DNA from: Burkholderia plantarii
Lineage (GTDB): Bacteria; Pseudomonadota; Gammaproteobacteria; Burkholderiales; Burkholderiaceae
Direction of reading: 5' to 3'
DNA length: 64,000 nt
Assembly: GCF_001411805.1 (NCBI RefSeq)
Contig: NZ_CP007213.1
Coordinates: 434,001-498,000, forward strand
Every line of letters starts with the position of its first letter. The stretch's first letter is position 1. Positions 16,166-25,016 of the stretch are shown piece by piece. A model generated the notes under the pieces. That model saw only the letters and a program-made list of their open reading frames with translations, was not told the DNA's origin and ran no database searches. Made by a program: the position numbers and the translations under genes.

Positions 16166-17584
16166 ATGCCGATGACCGCGCCGAATCCGTCGCCCGCCTT
16201 GACCGCGCCCGCCACGACCGCCATGCCGGACGGGATCGCGGACCTGTCGCGACAACTCGACCGCGCGCCGCTCGACGCCGATCTGCACGAGCGGCTGTTC
16301 GCGAGACTGCGCGCCCACGGCGACACGGCCGGCGCCGCCGCGCACGAGCTGGCGCTGGCCGCGCTGCGCATGCTCGGCGCGGCGCCCGACGAGCAGCGCG
16401 CGCTGGCGCTCTACAACCTCGCGACCGTCTACCTGATGCACGGCCGCCACGCCGATGCGCGTCACTGGTATCGGCACACGCTGGCGATCGCGCCCGGCAT
16501 CGCGGCGGCGCACCAGAACCTCGCGGTGCTGCTCGACGGGGACGGTCAGCCCGAGGCGGCCGCCGCGCATCGTTCGCAGGCCTACCGGCTGCAGCGCGTC
16601 TTCATCGAGCCGGCGCTGGGGACGGCGCCGCTGCGCCTCCTGATCCTCGGCTGCGGGCGCGGCAACGGCAACGTGCCGATCGGCGGGCTGCTGCCGCTGG
16701 CCCGCGTCTGCCGCATCCGTTACGCGATCGACTATGCCGACGCGATGGAGGACGGCCAACTGCCGCCCTACGATCTCGTCTTCAACGCGCTCGGCGACGC
16801 GGACGTGGCCGAACCGCTCGGCGAGCGGCTCGCGCGTTTCATGGCGGCGTGCCCGCGCCCCGTCCTCAACGCGCCGGACGCGGTTGCCCGCACGCGGCGC
16901 GATCGCATCGGCACGCTGCTGGCCGGCATCGCCGATCTGGTGGTGCCGGCCTGCGTGCGCCTGTCCGCGCGCCCCGGCAGCGCGCCGGCGCTCGCGCGCG
17001 AGCTGGCCGAAGCCGGCGTCGGCTTCCCGGTGCTGCTGCGGCCCGCGGCGAGCCACGGCGGCGACCAGGTCACGCTGCAGGCCACGCCCGAAGCGCTGTG
17101 GGCCGCGCTGGGCGCGCTGTCCGGCCCCTGCTACGCGACCGCGTTCCATGATTCGCGCGGCGCCGACGGCCATTTCCGCAAGTACCGCATGATCTATGTC
17201 GGCGGCAAGCCGCACGCCTACCATCTGGCGATTTCGCGCCGCTGGCTGGTGCATTACTTCTCGGCCGGGATGACCGGACACGCCTGGAAACTCGACGAGG
17301 AGCGCCGCTTTCTCGCGAGCCCGGCCGAGGCGCTCGGCGCGCGGGCGATGGCCGCGCTCGAAGCCGTCGGCGCGCGCCTCGGCCTCGACTACGCCGGGAT
17401 CGATTTCTCGCGGCTGCCGGACGGACGCGTGCTCGTGTTCGAGGCGAACGCGACGATGCTGGCCCATCGCGAGCCGCCAGCCGGCCCGCTGGCCTTCAAG
17501 AACCCCGGCGTCGAACGGATCGCGCAGGCGGTGGGCCGGCTGCTCGAGACGCGCAAGCCGGACGGCGCCGGCATCACGGCCTGA
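16166..17584 (+). CDS. TPR-repeat protein fused to ATP-grasp ligase domain
   Basis: A protein of 472 residues. About residues 50-140 form tetratricopeptide repeats (ALALYNLATVYLMHGRHADA, then AHQNLAVLLDGDGQPEAA). From about residue 270 an ATP-grasp fold is visible: FPVLLRPAASHGG (nucleotide-binding, with Arg where Lys is usual), a YRMIYVGGKPHAYHLAI strand, and the metal-binding pair in GIDFSRLPDG...VFEANATM. ATP-grasp enzymes activate a carboxylate as acyl phosphate and join it to an amine or other nucleophile. Directly following the SerC paralogue (four-base gap), it probably ligates that pathway's amino acid into a dipeptide-like product. The Lys-to-Arg change may alter ATP binding. I know no characterised enzyme of this architecture. 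Confidence 0.75.
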   Translation: MPMTAPNPSPALTAPATTAMPDGIADLSRQLDRAPLDADLHERLFARLRAHGDTAGAAAHELALAALRMLGAAPDEQRALALYNLATVYLMHGRHADARHWYRHTLAIAPGIAAAHQNLAVLLDGDGQPEAAAAHRSQAYRLQRVFIEPALGTAPLRLLILGCGRGNGNVPIGGLLPLARVCRIRYAIDYADAMEDGQLPPYDLVFNALGDADVAEPLGERLARFMAACPRPVLNAPDAVARTRRDRIGTLLAGIADLVVPACVRLSARPGSAPALARELAEAGVGFPVLLRPAASHGGDQVTLQATPEALWAALGALSGPCYATAFHDSRGADGHFRKYRMIYVGGKPHAYHLAISRRWLVHYFSAGMTGHAWKLDEERRFLASPAEALGARAMAALEAVGARLGLDYAGIDFSRLPDGRVLVFEANATMLAHREPPAGPLAFKNPGVERIAQAVGRLLETRKPDGAGITA

Positions 17585-17888
17585 CTGCCTGATCGACGTC
17601 CGGGCGCCGCGGTTGCCCCCGGCGGTCCATCCTCATCTTTCCCACGACGGACCCGACGCCTTGTCTGCGTCACCGGGTCCGGTTCCCGTCCGGGTGTTTT
17701 CCTGCACCATGCGGATTTCGCATACGCGCATGCAACACTCGCATCATCACCTTTTTGGTCATCCCTACCATCCGTGCTGACGATCTGGCGGCGCCGATGC
17801 CGGCTTCGCGCCCGTCGTCATCCGACTTTTCCACCACAACGCGCCGCGCGGCCCTTGCGCCCGCCCGGCACCCTTCCCGGGGACGGAC
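17585..17888. other. Gap with hairpin before the symporter gene
   Basis: A 304-bp gap. An 8-bp stem (CGGACCCG at 17648-17655, CGGGTCCG at 17674-17681) may end transcription of the upstream genes, though no T-run follows at once. No promoter is clear. Confidence 0.35.
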
Positions 17889-19211
17889 ATGAAATCACGC
17901 CTCACCTTCTGGATCGCCGCGGGCATCGTGCTCGGCGGCGTCGCCGGCTACCTGTGCCACACCAACGCGGCCGACGCCGCACAGGCCAAGGCGATCGCCG
18001 GCTACTTCGGTATCCTGACCGACATCTTCCTGCGGCTGATCAAGATGATCATCGCGCCGCTGGTGTTCGCCACGCTCGTCTCGGGCCTCGCCGGCATGGA
18101 GGGCGGCCGCGACGTCGGGCGCATCGGCGCGCGCACGGTGGCGTGGTTCTTCTGCGCGTCGTTCGTCTCGCTGCTGATCGGGCTGGTGTTCGCGAACCTG
18201 CTGCAGCCCGGTGCCGGCCTGCATCTGACGGCCGGCGCCGACGACACCGTGGCCGGCCTCGATACCGCCGCGCTGAACGTGAGGGACGTGCTCACGCACG
18301 CGTTCCCGACCAGCCTGCTCGACGCGATGGCGCGCAACGACATCCTGCAGATCCTGGTGTTCTCGGTGTTCTTCGGGCTCGGCCTCGGCGCGCTGAAACG
18401 CGACCCGCGCGTCGCGCTGCTGGTCGGCGCGGTCGACGGCCTGGTGCCGGTGATGCTGCGCCTGACGGGCTACGTGATGCTGGCCGCGCCGCTCGGCGTG
18501 TTCGGCGCGGTGGCCTCGGCCGTCACGCTGCGCGGGCTCGACGTGATCCTCACCTACGGCAAGCTGATCGGCGCGTTCTACGCCGCGCTGGTGCTGCTGT
18601 GGGTGCTGCTGGCCGGCGTCGGCTACCTGTTCCTCGGCCGCAACGTGCTGGGCCTGCTGAAGGCGGTGCGCGAGCCGGCGCTGCTGGCGTTCTCGACGGC
18701 CAGCAGCGAAGCCGCCTATCCGCGCCTGATCGAGCAACTGGAGCGCTTCGGCATCCCGCAGAAGGTGGTCGGCTTCACGCTGCCGCTCGGCTATGCGTTC
18801 AATCTCGACGGCTCGATGATGTACCAGTCGTTCGCGGCGATCTTCATCGCGCAGGCGTTTGGCATCGACATGCCGGTCTCGCAGCAGTTCGCGATGCTGC
18901 TGGTGCTGATGCTGAGCAGCAAGGGCATGGCGGGCGTGCCGCGCGGCTCGGTGGTGGTGGTCGCGGCGGTCGCGCCGATGTTCCATCTGCCGGCGGCCGG
19001 CGTCGCGCTGGTGCTCGCGATCGACCAGATCCTCGACATGGGCCGCACCATGACGAACGTGATCGGCAACAGCGTCGCGACGGCCGTGATCGCGAAATGG
19101 GAAGCGCGACGCGAGGCGGCGGGCGCGGCAGCCGCGGCGGCCGGCACGCCGGGCGCGGACGCGGACGCGGCGCGCTTCGAACTCGACCGGCTGCCGGGCG
19201 AGGCGCAATGA
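17889..19211 (+). CDS. Dicarboxylate/amino acid:cation symporter (DAACS family)
   Basis: A 440-residue inner-membrane transporter of the GltP/DctA family, with about eight transmembrane helices and two re-entrant loops. The family signatures are present: a serine-rich loop (STASSEAAYPRL), SSKGMAGVPRGS, and the substrate-binding helix DMGRTMTNVIGNSVATAV. The arginine in GRTMTN marks transporters that bind a second carboxylate, so glutamate, aspartate or a C4-dicarboxylate is expected. The NVIGN form (instead of NVTGD) is more like DctA. The stop codon overlaps the next gene's start in an ATGA, so transport and racemisation are translationally coupled. It may import the precursor or export the product. 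Confidence 0.9.
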   Translation: MKSRLTFWIAAGIVLGGVAGYLCHTNAADAAQAKAIAGYFGILTDIFLRLIKMIIAPLVFATLVSGLAGMEGGRDVGRIGARTVAWFFCASFVSLLIGLVFANLLQPGAGLHLTAGADDTVAGLDTAALNVRDVLTHAFPTSLLDAMARNDILQILVFSVFFGLGLGALKRDPRVALLVGAVDGLVPVMLRLTGYVMLAAPLGVFGAVASAVTLRGLDVILTYGKLIGAFYAALVLLWVLLAGVGYLFLGRNVLGLLKAVREPALLAFSTASSEAAYPRLIEQLERFGIPQKVVGFTLPLGYAFNLDGSMMYQSFAAIFIAQAFGIDMPVSQQFAMLLVLMLSSKGMAGVPRGSVVVVAAVAPMFHLPAAGVALVLAIDQILDMGRTMTNVIGNSVATAVIAKWEARREAAGAAAAAAGTPGADADAARFELDRLPGEAQ

Positions 19212-20707
19212 TGGCCGCCCCGGCACGCGCCGTCGGCGCGCGGCGCTACGGCATCGTCGGCGGCCTCGGGCCGCTGGCCGGCGCCGACGTGTTCGGCAAG
19301 CTGATGCGCGCCGCGCTCGGGCAGCCCGGCGCCGCGCCGCTCGACGCGATCCTGGAGCAGCGGCCGTGGCGCGGCGCCGGATCGGACCGCGTGGCCACCA
19401 GCGAGCGCAAGCTCTACGTGTTCGACCGGATTCGCGAGTTCGAGCGGCGCGGCGTGACCACCGTCGTGCTGCCGTGTTTCCTGAGCCATACCTTCATCGA
19501 CGAACTGCGCGCGAACACGCCGCTCGCGATCGTCGACATCGTCGAGGCGGTGCGCGAGCATGTGCGCCGCGTCTATCCGGCGGCGCGGCGCATCGGCGTG
19601 CTGGCCTCGGCCGCGACGCGCGAGGCGCGGCTGTTCGAACGGTATTTCACGGCGCCCGGGTTCACGCTCGTCTACCCCGCCGAGGATGCGGTCGGGGACG
19701 TGGCCGGCGGCGACGCGGTGACCGAGGCCGTCTATGGCGCCGACGGGATTCGCGACGGCTACGCGGCCGGCCGCCCGGCCGGGCTGCTGCGGCGCGCCTG
19801 CGAGTCGCTCGTCGCGCGGGGCGCCGACCTGATCGTGCCGGGCCTGACCGAGATCGCGCTCGCGGCCGACGCGATCGGCCCGCTGCCGGTGCCGCTGATC
19901 GACTCGAACGCGGTCTACGCGCATTACGTGCTGGACGTCGGGGCCGGCGAGGGCGGCGGCGGACCGGCGGCGGATCCGGGGCCGCTGCGGATCGGCGTGG
20001 TGGGCGGCGTGGGGCCGGCCGCGACCGTCGATTTCCTGCGCAAGCTGGTCGACAACACGCCGGCCGCGCGCGATCAGGACCACCTGAAGGTGCTGGTCGA
20101 GCAGAACCCGCAGATTCCCGATCGCACCGCGCACCTGATCGGCGACGGCCCCGATCCCACCGTCTCGCTCTACGCCACCTGCAAGCGTCTGGAGCAGGGC
20201 GGCGCGGATCTGGTGGCGATTCCGTGCAACACCGCGCACGCGTTCGTCGATCGCATCCAGCCGCATCTGGGCATCCCGATCGTCAACATGCTGACGGTGA
20301 CGGCGCGCCACCTGCGCGAGCGCTTCCCGGCGCTGCGCGAGATCGGCGTGCTGGCCACCTCGGGCACGCTCGCGAGCGGCGTCTACCGCGACGCGCTGGC
20401 CGCCGAGGGCTTCGCGCAGCGGGTGCCGCCGCCGGCGCTGCAGGCGCGCGTGATGGCGGCGATCTACGGCAAGGCCGGCGTGAAGGCCGGCTTCACCGAG
20501 GGCCGCTGCCGCGAGGACATCGGCGCGGCGCTCGACGCGCTGGTCGAGGCCGGCGCCGCCGTGGTGCTGCTCGGCTGCACGGAGCTGCCGCTGCTGCTGC
20601 CGATGGCCGACTACGTCGCGCCGGACGGCGCGCGAGCGGTGCTGGTCGATCCGACCGAGGTGCTGGCCAAGGCCTGCATCGCGATGGCGACGGGTGGCAG
20701 GGCGTGA
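19208..20707 (+). CDS. Fused double aspartate/glutamate racemase
   Basis: A 499-residue protein made of two tandem Asp/Glu racemase domains; single-domain enzymes are about 230-250 residues. Domain 1 (residues 14-245) has one catalytic cysteine, C90 in VLPCFLSH, but Leu214 replaces the second in VPGLTEI where GCTE is expected. Domain 2 (262-495) has both: C341 in IPCNTAH and C458 in LGCTEL. Each domain opens with its own glycine-rich start (YGIVGGLGPLAG and IGVVGGVGPAAT). Only the second half should catalyse cofactor-independent racemisation by the two-cysteine mechanism; the first may be regulatory or have another activity. Start ATG 19208 overlaps the symporter stop. The linker is Gly-rich (about 247-260). 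Confidence 0.88.
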   Translation: MMAAPARAVGARRYGIVGGLGPLAGADVFGKLMRAALGQPGAAPLDAILEQRPWRGAGSDRVATSERKLYVFDRIREFERRGVTTVVLPCFLSHTFIDELRANTPLAIVDIVEAVREHVRRVYPAARRIGVLASAATREARLFERYFTAPGFTLVYPAEDAVGDVAGGDAVTEAVYGADGIRDGYAAGRPAGLLRRACESLVARGADLIVPGLTEIALAADAIGPLPVPLIDSNAVYAHYVLDVGAGEGGGGPAADPGPLRIGVVGGVGPAATVDFLRKLVDNTPAARDQDHLKVLVEQNPQIPDRTAHLIGDGPDPTVSLYATCKRLEQGGADLVAIPCNTAHAFVDRIQPHLGIPIVNMLTVTARHLRERFPALREIGVLATSGTLASGVYRDALAAEGFAQRVPPPALQARVMAAIYGKAGVKAGFTEGRCREDIGAALDALVEAGAAVVLLGCTELPLLLPMADYVAPDGARAVLVDPTEVLAKACIAMATGGRA

Positions 20708-20889
20708 TGGCGCCGCGCGGCGCGGAGACCGGCCGCGCCAGGCGGCCGGTTTGATCAAAAAAATCGATCGTCAGATCGGAAAAATATCGTTTTTTATCAA
20801 TAAAGCTCATCGGTAAGATGGCGTTCGTCGTCCCGCCGTGCGAGAGCCGCGCGGCGGGGCGCCCGTCCCCAACTGGAGAGTCCCGACCC

Positions 20890-21324
20890 ATGAGCGCATC
20901 CGCCGCCCCGCTGCTTCCGTTCCACATCGCGTTTCCCGTGCATAGCCTCGAGGCGGCGCGGGCCTTCTATGGCGACCTGCTCGGCTGTCCCGAGGGGCGC
21001 AGCTCGGCCGAGTGGGTCGATTTCAACCTGTACGGCCATCAGATCGTCGCGCATCTCGCGCCGGACGAGACGGGCATCGCGCGCACCAACGCCGTGGACG
21101 GCCATGGCGTGCCGGTCCGCCATTTCGGCGCGCTGCTGACGCTGGAGCAGTGGCACGCGCTGGCCGACCGGCTGCGCGCGGCCGGCACGCAGTTCGTGAT
21201 CGAGCCGTACATCCGCTTCAAGGGCGAGCCCGGCGAGCAGGCCACGATGTTCTTCCTCGATCCGTCGGGCAACGCGCTGGAGTTCAAGGCGTTTGCCGAT
21301 CTCGGCAAGCTGTTCGCGAAGTGA
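20890..21324 (+). CDS. VOC-family (glyoxalase/dioxygenase-fold) protein
   Basis: A protein of 144 residues. The start at 20890 ([15 protein letters not shown]) is preferred over an upstream in-frame ATG because GGAGAG lies ten bases before it. The vicinal-oxygen-chelate fold is evident: [22 protein letters not shown] at the N-terminus and the closing [14 protein letters not shown]. His13 and the Glu in NALEFK are candidate metal ligands. VOC proteins include glyoxalases, dioxygenases and isomerases, so the reaction cannot be assigned. It sits on the same strand between the racemase and the homoserine-dehydrogenase-like gene (46 bp before the latter) and may act in the same pathway. Confidence 0.8.
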   Translation: MSASAAPLLPFHIAFPVHSLEAARAFYGDLLGCPEGRSSAEWVDFNLYGHQIVAHLAPDETGIARTNAVDGHGVPVRHFGALLTLEQWHALADRLRAAGTQFVIEPYIRFKGEPGEQATMFFLDPSGNALEFKAFADLGKLFAK

Positions 21325-21370
21325 GCGCGAGCCGCCTGCCCCGCGTCGCCGCGTGCCTTCGGGCGCCCGC

Positions 21371-22387
21371 ATGAGCCGCTGCAACGTCGCCATTTCCGGG
21401 TTCGGCGCGATCGGCCGGCGGGTCGCGCAGCTGCTCGAGGCGCGCCGGCCGCGCTATCGCGAGCGCTACGGCGTGGACGTGCGGCTGACCGGCGTCTGCC
21501 GGTCGCGCGGCGGCCTCGTCGCGCCGGACGGGCTGCCCGCCGGCACCGATGCGCTCGCGGCCGATGTGGCGCTCGACCCGGCGCTGACCGGCGCCGCGTT
21601 CGTGGCCGCCGCGCGCCCGCGGGTGCTGATCGAGGCGGGGCCCACCGACTATCGCACGGGCGGCGCGGGCCTCGGCTATCTGCGCGCCGCGCTCGGCGCC
21701 GGCATACATGGCGTCGCGATCTCGAAGGGCGCGCTGGTGGTCGATTATCCGGGGCTGCGTGCGCTGGCCGACGCGAACGGCGTGGCGCTGAAGATCAGCG
21801 GCGCGACCGCGGCCGCGCTGCCCACCATCGACCTGCTCGAATACAACGCGGCCGGCTGCGAGGTGCGCGTGATGGAAGGCATCTTCACGGCCACCACCAA
21901 CTACGTGCTCGACCGGATGACGGGCGGCGCCGGGTTCGCCGAGGCGCTCGCCGACGCGCAGCGGCTCGGCATGGCCGAGCCCGACCCGGGCTTCGACGTC
22001 GACGGCTCCGACACCGCCTGCAAGGTCTGCATTCTCGCGAACGCCGGGTTCGGCGCGCGGCTCGCGCTCGATGCGATCGCGCGCGAGGGGATCGAACGCG
22101 TGAGCGACGAGGATCTGGCGCGCTGGCGCGCGGCGGGCCTGGTGCCGAAGCTGGTCGGCCGCATCGAGCGGCGGGCCGACGGCAGCGTCGGCGCGGCGGT
22201 GCAGCTGCGCACCTACGCGGCCGATCATCCGTTCGCGCGGGTGGGCGCCGGCATGAAGGCGGTGCGGATCGAAACCGATGCGATGGGCGAACTGATCGCG
22301 ATCGGCCGCACCAGCCCGCAGGCGACGGCCGCCGCCGCGCTGAAGGACTTCGAGCATCTGCTGATGCGCGGCGCGTTCGCGGCCTGA
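21371..22387 (+). CDS. Homoserine dehydrogenase-like enzyme
   Basis: A 338-residue protein starting at 21371 (MSRCNVAISGFG). The N-terminal Rossmann fold has ISGFGAIGRRVAQLL for the nicotinamide cofactor; the catalytic domain carries the family pattern GIFTATTNYVLDRM and the lysine of DTACKVCILAN. No ACT regulatory domain follows, so it lacks the threonine feedback site of many biosynthetic enzymes. Homoserine dehydrogenases interconvert aspartate semialdehyde and homoserine; short versions next to specialised genes often act on related compounds. With SerC, ATP-grasp, racemase and an acidic substrate symporter nearby, an aspartate-derived metabolite is a reasonable inference. The housekeeping hom gene is not in this window. 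Confidence 0.85.
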   Translation: MSRCNVAISGFGAIGRRVAQLLEARRPRYRERYGVDVRLTGVCRSRGGLVAPDGLPAGTDALAADVALDPALTGAAFVAAARPRVLIEAGPTDYRTGGAGLGYLRAALGAGIHGVAISKGALVVDYPGLRALADANGVALKISGATAAALPTIDLLEYNAAGCEVRVMEGIFTATTNYVLDRMTGGAGFAEALADAQRLGMAEPDPGFDVDGSDTACKVCILANAGFGARLALDAIAREGIERVSDEDLARWRAAGLVPKLVGRIERRADGSVGAAVQLRTYAADHPFARVGAGMKAVRIETDAMGELIAIGRTSPQATAAAALKDFEHLLMRGAFAA

Positions 22388-22416
22388 CGGCGCGAGGCGC
22401 GGTGCGCCAAGACGGC

Positions 22417-22442
22417 GCGGGCGCGACCGAGGTCGCGCCCGC
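22417..22442. terminator. Hairpin between convergent genes
   Basis: GCGGGCGCGACC (22417-22428) pairs perfectly with GGTCGCGCCCGC (22431-22442). The 12-bp stem lies in the short gap between the convergent homoserine-dehydrogenase-like and Rieske genes, so it could stop transcription from both sides. No T-run is present. Confidence 0.6.
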
Positions 22443-22474
22443 CGCTCAGGGGAGAGGGAGGGGCGCGGCCCGCC

Positions 22475-23599
22475 TCAGGCGGCCGGCCGCGGTTCGGCGC
22501 CGAGATTGAGGATCGGGATCACGGTGCGCGCGCCGTTGGTGCGCAGCACGTCGCGCAGGTCGTTGATGACGGGGAACACCTCGTGGTTCCAGTCCTCGCC
22601 CTGCATGTCGTGCGCTTCCTGCTCGCGCTCGACGATCCAGCGGTCTTCCTTGAAGATCCGCTCGGTGAACCACACCAGCAGCGGCCAGGCCATCTCGAGC
22701 GCGAACGGGAACGACGGCTTGCGGATCGACAGCATGCCGAACGTGCGGTTGGTGCGCTGCTGCTTGTCGAGCGGCACGTAGACGATCCACAGGTCCATCA
22801 CCAGCGTGCCTTCGCTGGAGAGGATCTTCAGCGTCTGGTACGGGTATTCGGTGCGGATCGTCATCACGCTCTTGTCGCTCTGATCCTGCGGCTTCTTGCT
22901 CGCGCCGAACACGAGCGCCTCGCCGATCGGCTGCTTGCCCTCGGCGCGCGAGAACGTGTAGTCCACTTCCACCCAGCCGTCGCCGCGCCGGCGGCCCAGC
23001 GAGCGCGCCTTCATCTGCCCCATCTCGCGGCGATGCAGGAACTGGTGGTTCATGTCCATCAGGTTCTCGTGCATGAACGAGTAGTGGCACTTCACCGCGC
23101 GGCCGAAACGGCGCGTCTTGTACTTCGGATCGGATACGGTGGGCAGCGCCGGCACCGGCTTTTCGTCGGCCAGCGCCGGATCGCCCGTGAACACGAAGAT
23201 CAGGCCCTGCACCTCGCGGCACGGATACGAGCGCACGCCGTTGGGCAGCCGCTCCTTGCCGAGATAGGGCACGTCCACGCACTTGCCGCTGCAGTCGTAG
23301 GTCCAGCCATGGTAGCCGCAGCGCAGCGCGTCGCCGTCCACCACGCCGGCATGCAGCGGCACCTGGCGGTGCGCGCAGCGGTCCTCGAGCGCAAATACCG
23401 TGCCCGACTCGCCGCGGAACAGCACGATCGGATCGCCGGCGAAATGCACGCCGAGCGTCTTGCCGCGCTTCAGTTCGCGCGACCAGGCGAGCGGATACCA
23501 GAAATCGGGGTGAATGGGCACGCGGCGCAGATCGCGCACTGGCGTGGTGGCGGTCGGTTCAATCACGTCGTCGGGTTGCGACAAGGGCACTGCGTGCAT
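22475..23599 (-). CDS. Rieske non-haem iron oxygenase, alpha subunit type
   Basis: A protein of about 374 residues. The ATG at 23599 is preferred because AGGAG lies nine bases upstream; the ATG at 23608 abuts that site. Counting from 23608, the Rieske [2Fe-2S] ligands are C78-x-H80 and C97-x2-H100 (CAHRQVPL and CGYHGW). The mononuclear iron site follows in ENLMDMNHQFLH. Such enzymes hydroxylate or demethylate substrates in the cytoplasm with electrons from a reductase, which is not encoded nearby. It converges on the amino-acid cluster and might tailor its product, or it may be independent. The C-terminus is Ala/Pro-rich and short; length is normal for single-component-type alpha subunits. 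Confidence 0.85.
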   Translation of the reverse strand: MHAVPLSQPDDVIEPTATTPVRDLRRVPIHPDFWYPLAWSRELKRGKTLGVHFAGDPIVLFRGESGTVFALEDRCAHRQVPLHAGVVDGDALRCGYHGWTYDCSGKCVDVPYLGKERLPNGVRSYPCREVQGLIFVFTGDPALADEKPVPALPTVSDPKYKTRRFGRAVKCHYSFMHENLMDMNHQFLHRREMGQMKARSLGRRRGDGWVEVDYTFSRAEGKQPIGEALVFGASKKPQDQSDKSVMTIRTEYPYQTLKILSSEGTLVMDLWIVYVPLDKQQRTNRTFGMLSIRKPSFPFALEMAWPLLVWFTERIFKEDRWIVEREQEAHDMQGEDWNHEVFPVINDLRDVLRTNGARTVIPILNLGAEPRPAA

Positions 23600-23958
23600 G
23601 CGGGGCATCTCCTGGCATTACGGGTGCTTCGACCCACGCGGCGAAGCGCGAAGGGAGGATCTGGCGCAGTTTACGCGAAGTGGCCGCCGTGCGGCGAGCC
23701 TTGTTAAGCGACGATGACAAGCCTCAAGACGAAAATGGCCGATCGCGGGTATATGCGGCACGCGATCGGCAAGGATTGCCGGGTGAGCGGCTCGGGGCGG
23801 CGGGGTCGCGATCGCGGCGGGTATGGTTGCCGCCGGCGCCGCTGCCGGAACGGTCCGTGGCCGCATTGCGGCCTCGCGGCCTGGCGGCCGACTTCTGCCC
23901 GGGCCCCTGCATGCAGGCGGGCCGTGGCGCGCTCGCGGGCGCGCCTCGTCCGGCATCA
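23600..23958. other. Gap upstream of the Rieske gene
   Basis: About 360 bp between the Rieske start and the 3' end of the following LysR gene. It should hold the Rieske promoter, but I could not identify one, and no small gene is supported. Confidence 0.4.
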
Positions 23959-24915
23959 TCAGGGCGGGTCCGCTCGCGTATCCGGTGCGACCGGCGCCCC
24001 GCCGGTTTGCGTGGCCCACGGCGGATGCTCGAATTCCTCCACCACCCAGTCGATGAACGCGCGAACCTTCGCTGGCGTGAAGTGCGCCGACGCGCGGATC
24101 ACATGCATCGTTTCGTCACCGGCCACTTCCCATGCGGGCAGTACCTCGACGAGGCGTTTCTCGCGCAATTCGTTCGCGACGACCCAGTCGGCGCAATAGG
24201 ACACGCCGGTTCCCTGCAACGCGGCATGCATCAACGCATCGATATCGTCGGTGGCGAGCCGCGGATGGGTGCGCACGGCGTGGCGCTGTCCGTGCCGCGA
24301 AAGATGCCAGACCGGATGCGAGGCCATCGGCGTGAACCCGATGCATGCGTGCTGAACCAGATCCCTCGGATGACGGATGGGCGGATGCGTGTCGAGATAG
24401 GCAGGCGACGCGCACAGCAGCCGGCGCATCGTCCGCACGTGCCGCGCGACGAGCCGGTTGTCTTCCAGGCGCCCGATGCGCACGCCGGCGTCGAAGCGCT
24501 CCGCGATCAGGTCGACAAAACGGTCGGTGAACACGGCTTCCACTTCCAGCGCCGGATAACGGGCGAGAAACGAGGGCAGCCGGGGCGCGATCCAGCGCCG
24601 GCCAAAACCGGCCGGCAGGCTCAGGCGCAGCAATCCGATCGGCGACGCGCTCAACGAGCGCGCTTCTTCCTCGCCGCCGCGGATCAACTGCATGGCTTCC
24701 TGCACGCGCTCGCGCAGGCGCGCGCCGGCCTCCGTGGCGGACAGGCGGCGCGTCGTCCGTTCGACCAGCCGGGTGCCGAGCCGCGTTTCCAGTGCCTTCA
24801 GGCGTCGCGAGATGACCGAGCTGTCGCGCCCGAGCTGCCGTGCCGCGGCCGTGAAGCTGCCGGTCTCGAGCACGGCGAGCAATGCGCCGATTTCGTCCGC
24901 TTCCACGCTGTTCAT
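23959..24915 (-). CDS. LysR-type regulator
   Basis: A 318-residue LysR regulator. The helix-turn-helix is at about residues 10-60 (ALLAVLETGSFTAAARQLGR, then SVISRRLKALETRLG). The effector domain is of the common substrate-binding type. The tail after the domain is rich in Pro, Ala and Thr. It is transcribed divergently from the oxidoreductase at 25017 with a 101-bp gap, the usual arrangement for a LysR regulator and its target; an AT-rich stretch around 24950-24970 in the gap may hold the promoters. Effector unknown. Confidence 0.88.
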   Translation of the reverse strand: MNSVEADEIGALLAVLETGSFTAAARQLGRDSSVISRRLKALETRLGTRLVERTTRRLSATEAGARLRERVQEAMQLIRGGEEEARSLSASPIGLLRLSLPAGFGRRWIAPRLPSFLARYPALEVEAVFTDRFVDLIAERFDAGVRIGRLEDNRLVARHVRTMRRLLCASPAYLDTHPPIRHPRDLVQHACIGFTPMASHPVWHLSRHGQRHAVRTHPRLATDDIDALMHAALQGTGVSYCADWVVANELREKRLVEVLPAWEVAGDETMHVIRASAHFTPAKVRAFIDWVVEEFEHPPWATQTGGAPVAPDTRADPP

Positions 24916-25016
24916 TCATGCGCCCCATGCAAGGATGTCGTGTTTTTCGGGTCAATTATAGAGATTGACGTCGGCTAGCATGGGCTGGTCGACAACCATG
25001 ATCGGAGTAACGGACG

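Noticed and set aside
17774..19207. Plus-strand frame upstream of the racemase as a single 977-residue protein
   Set aside because: The first 478 residues are a shadow of the symporter gene in another frame, rich in Arg. The racemase starts at 19208.
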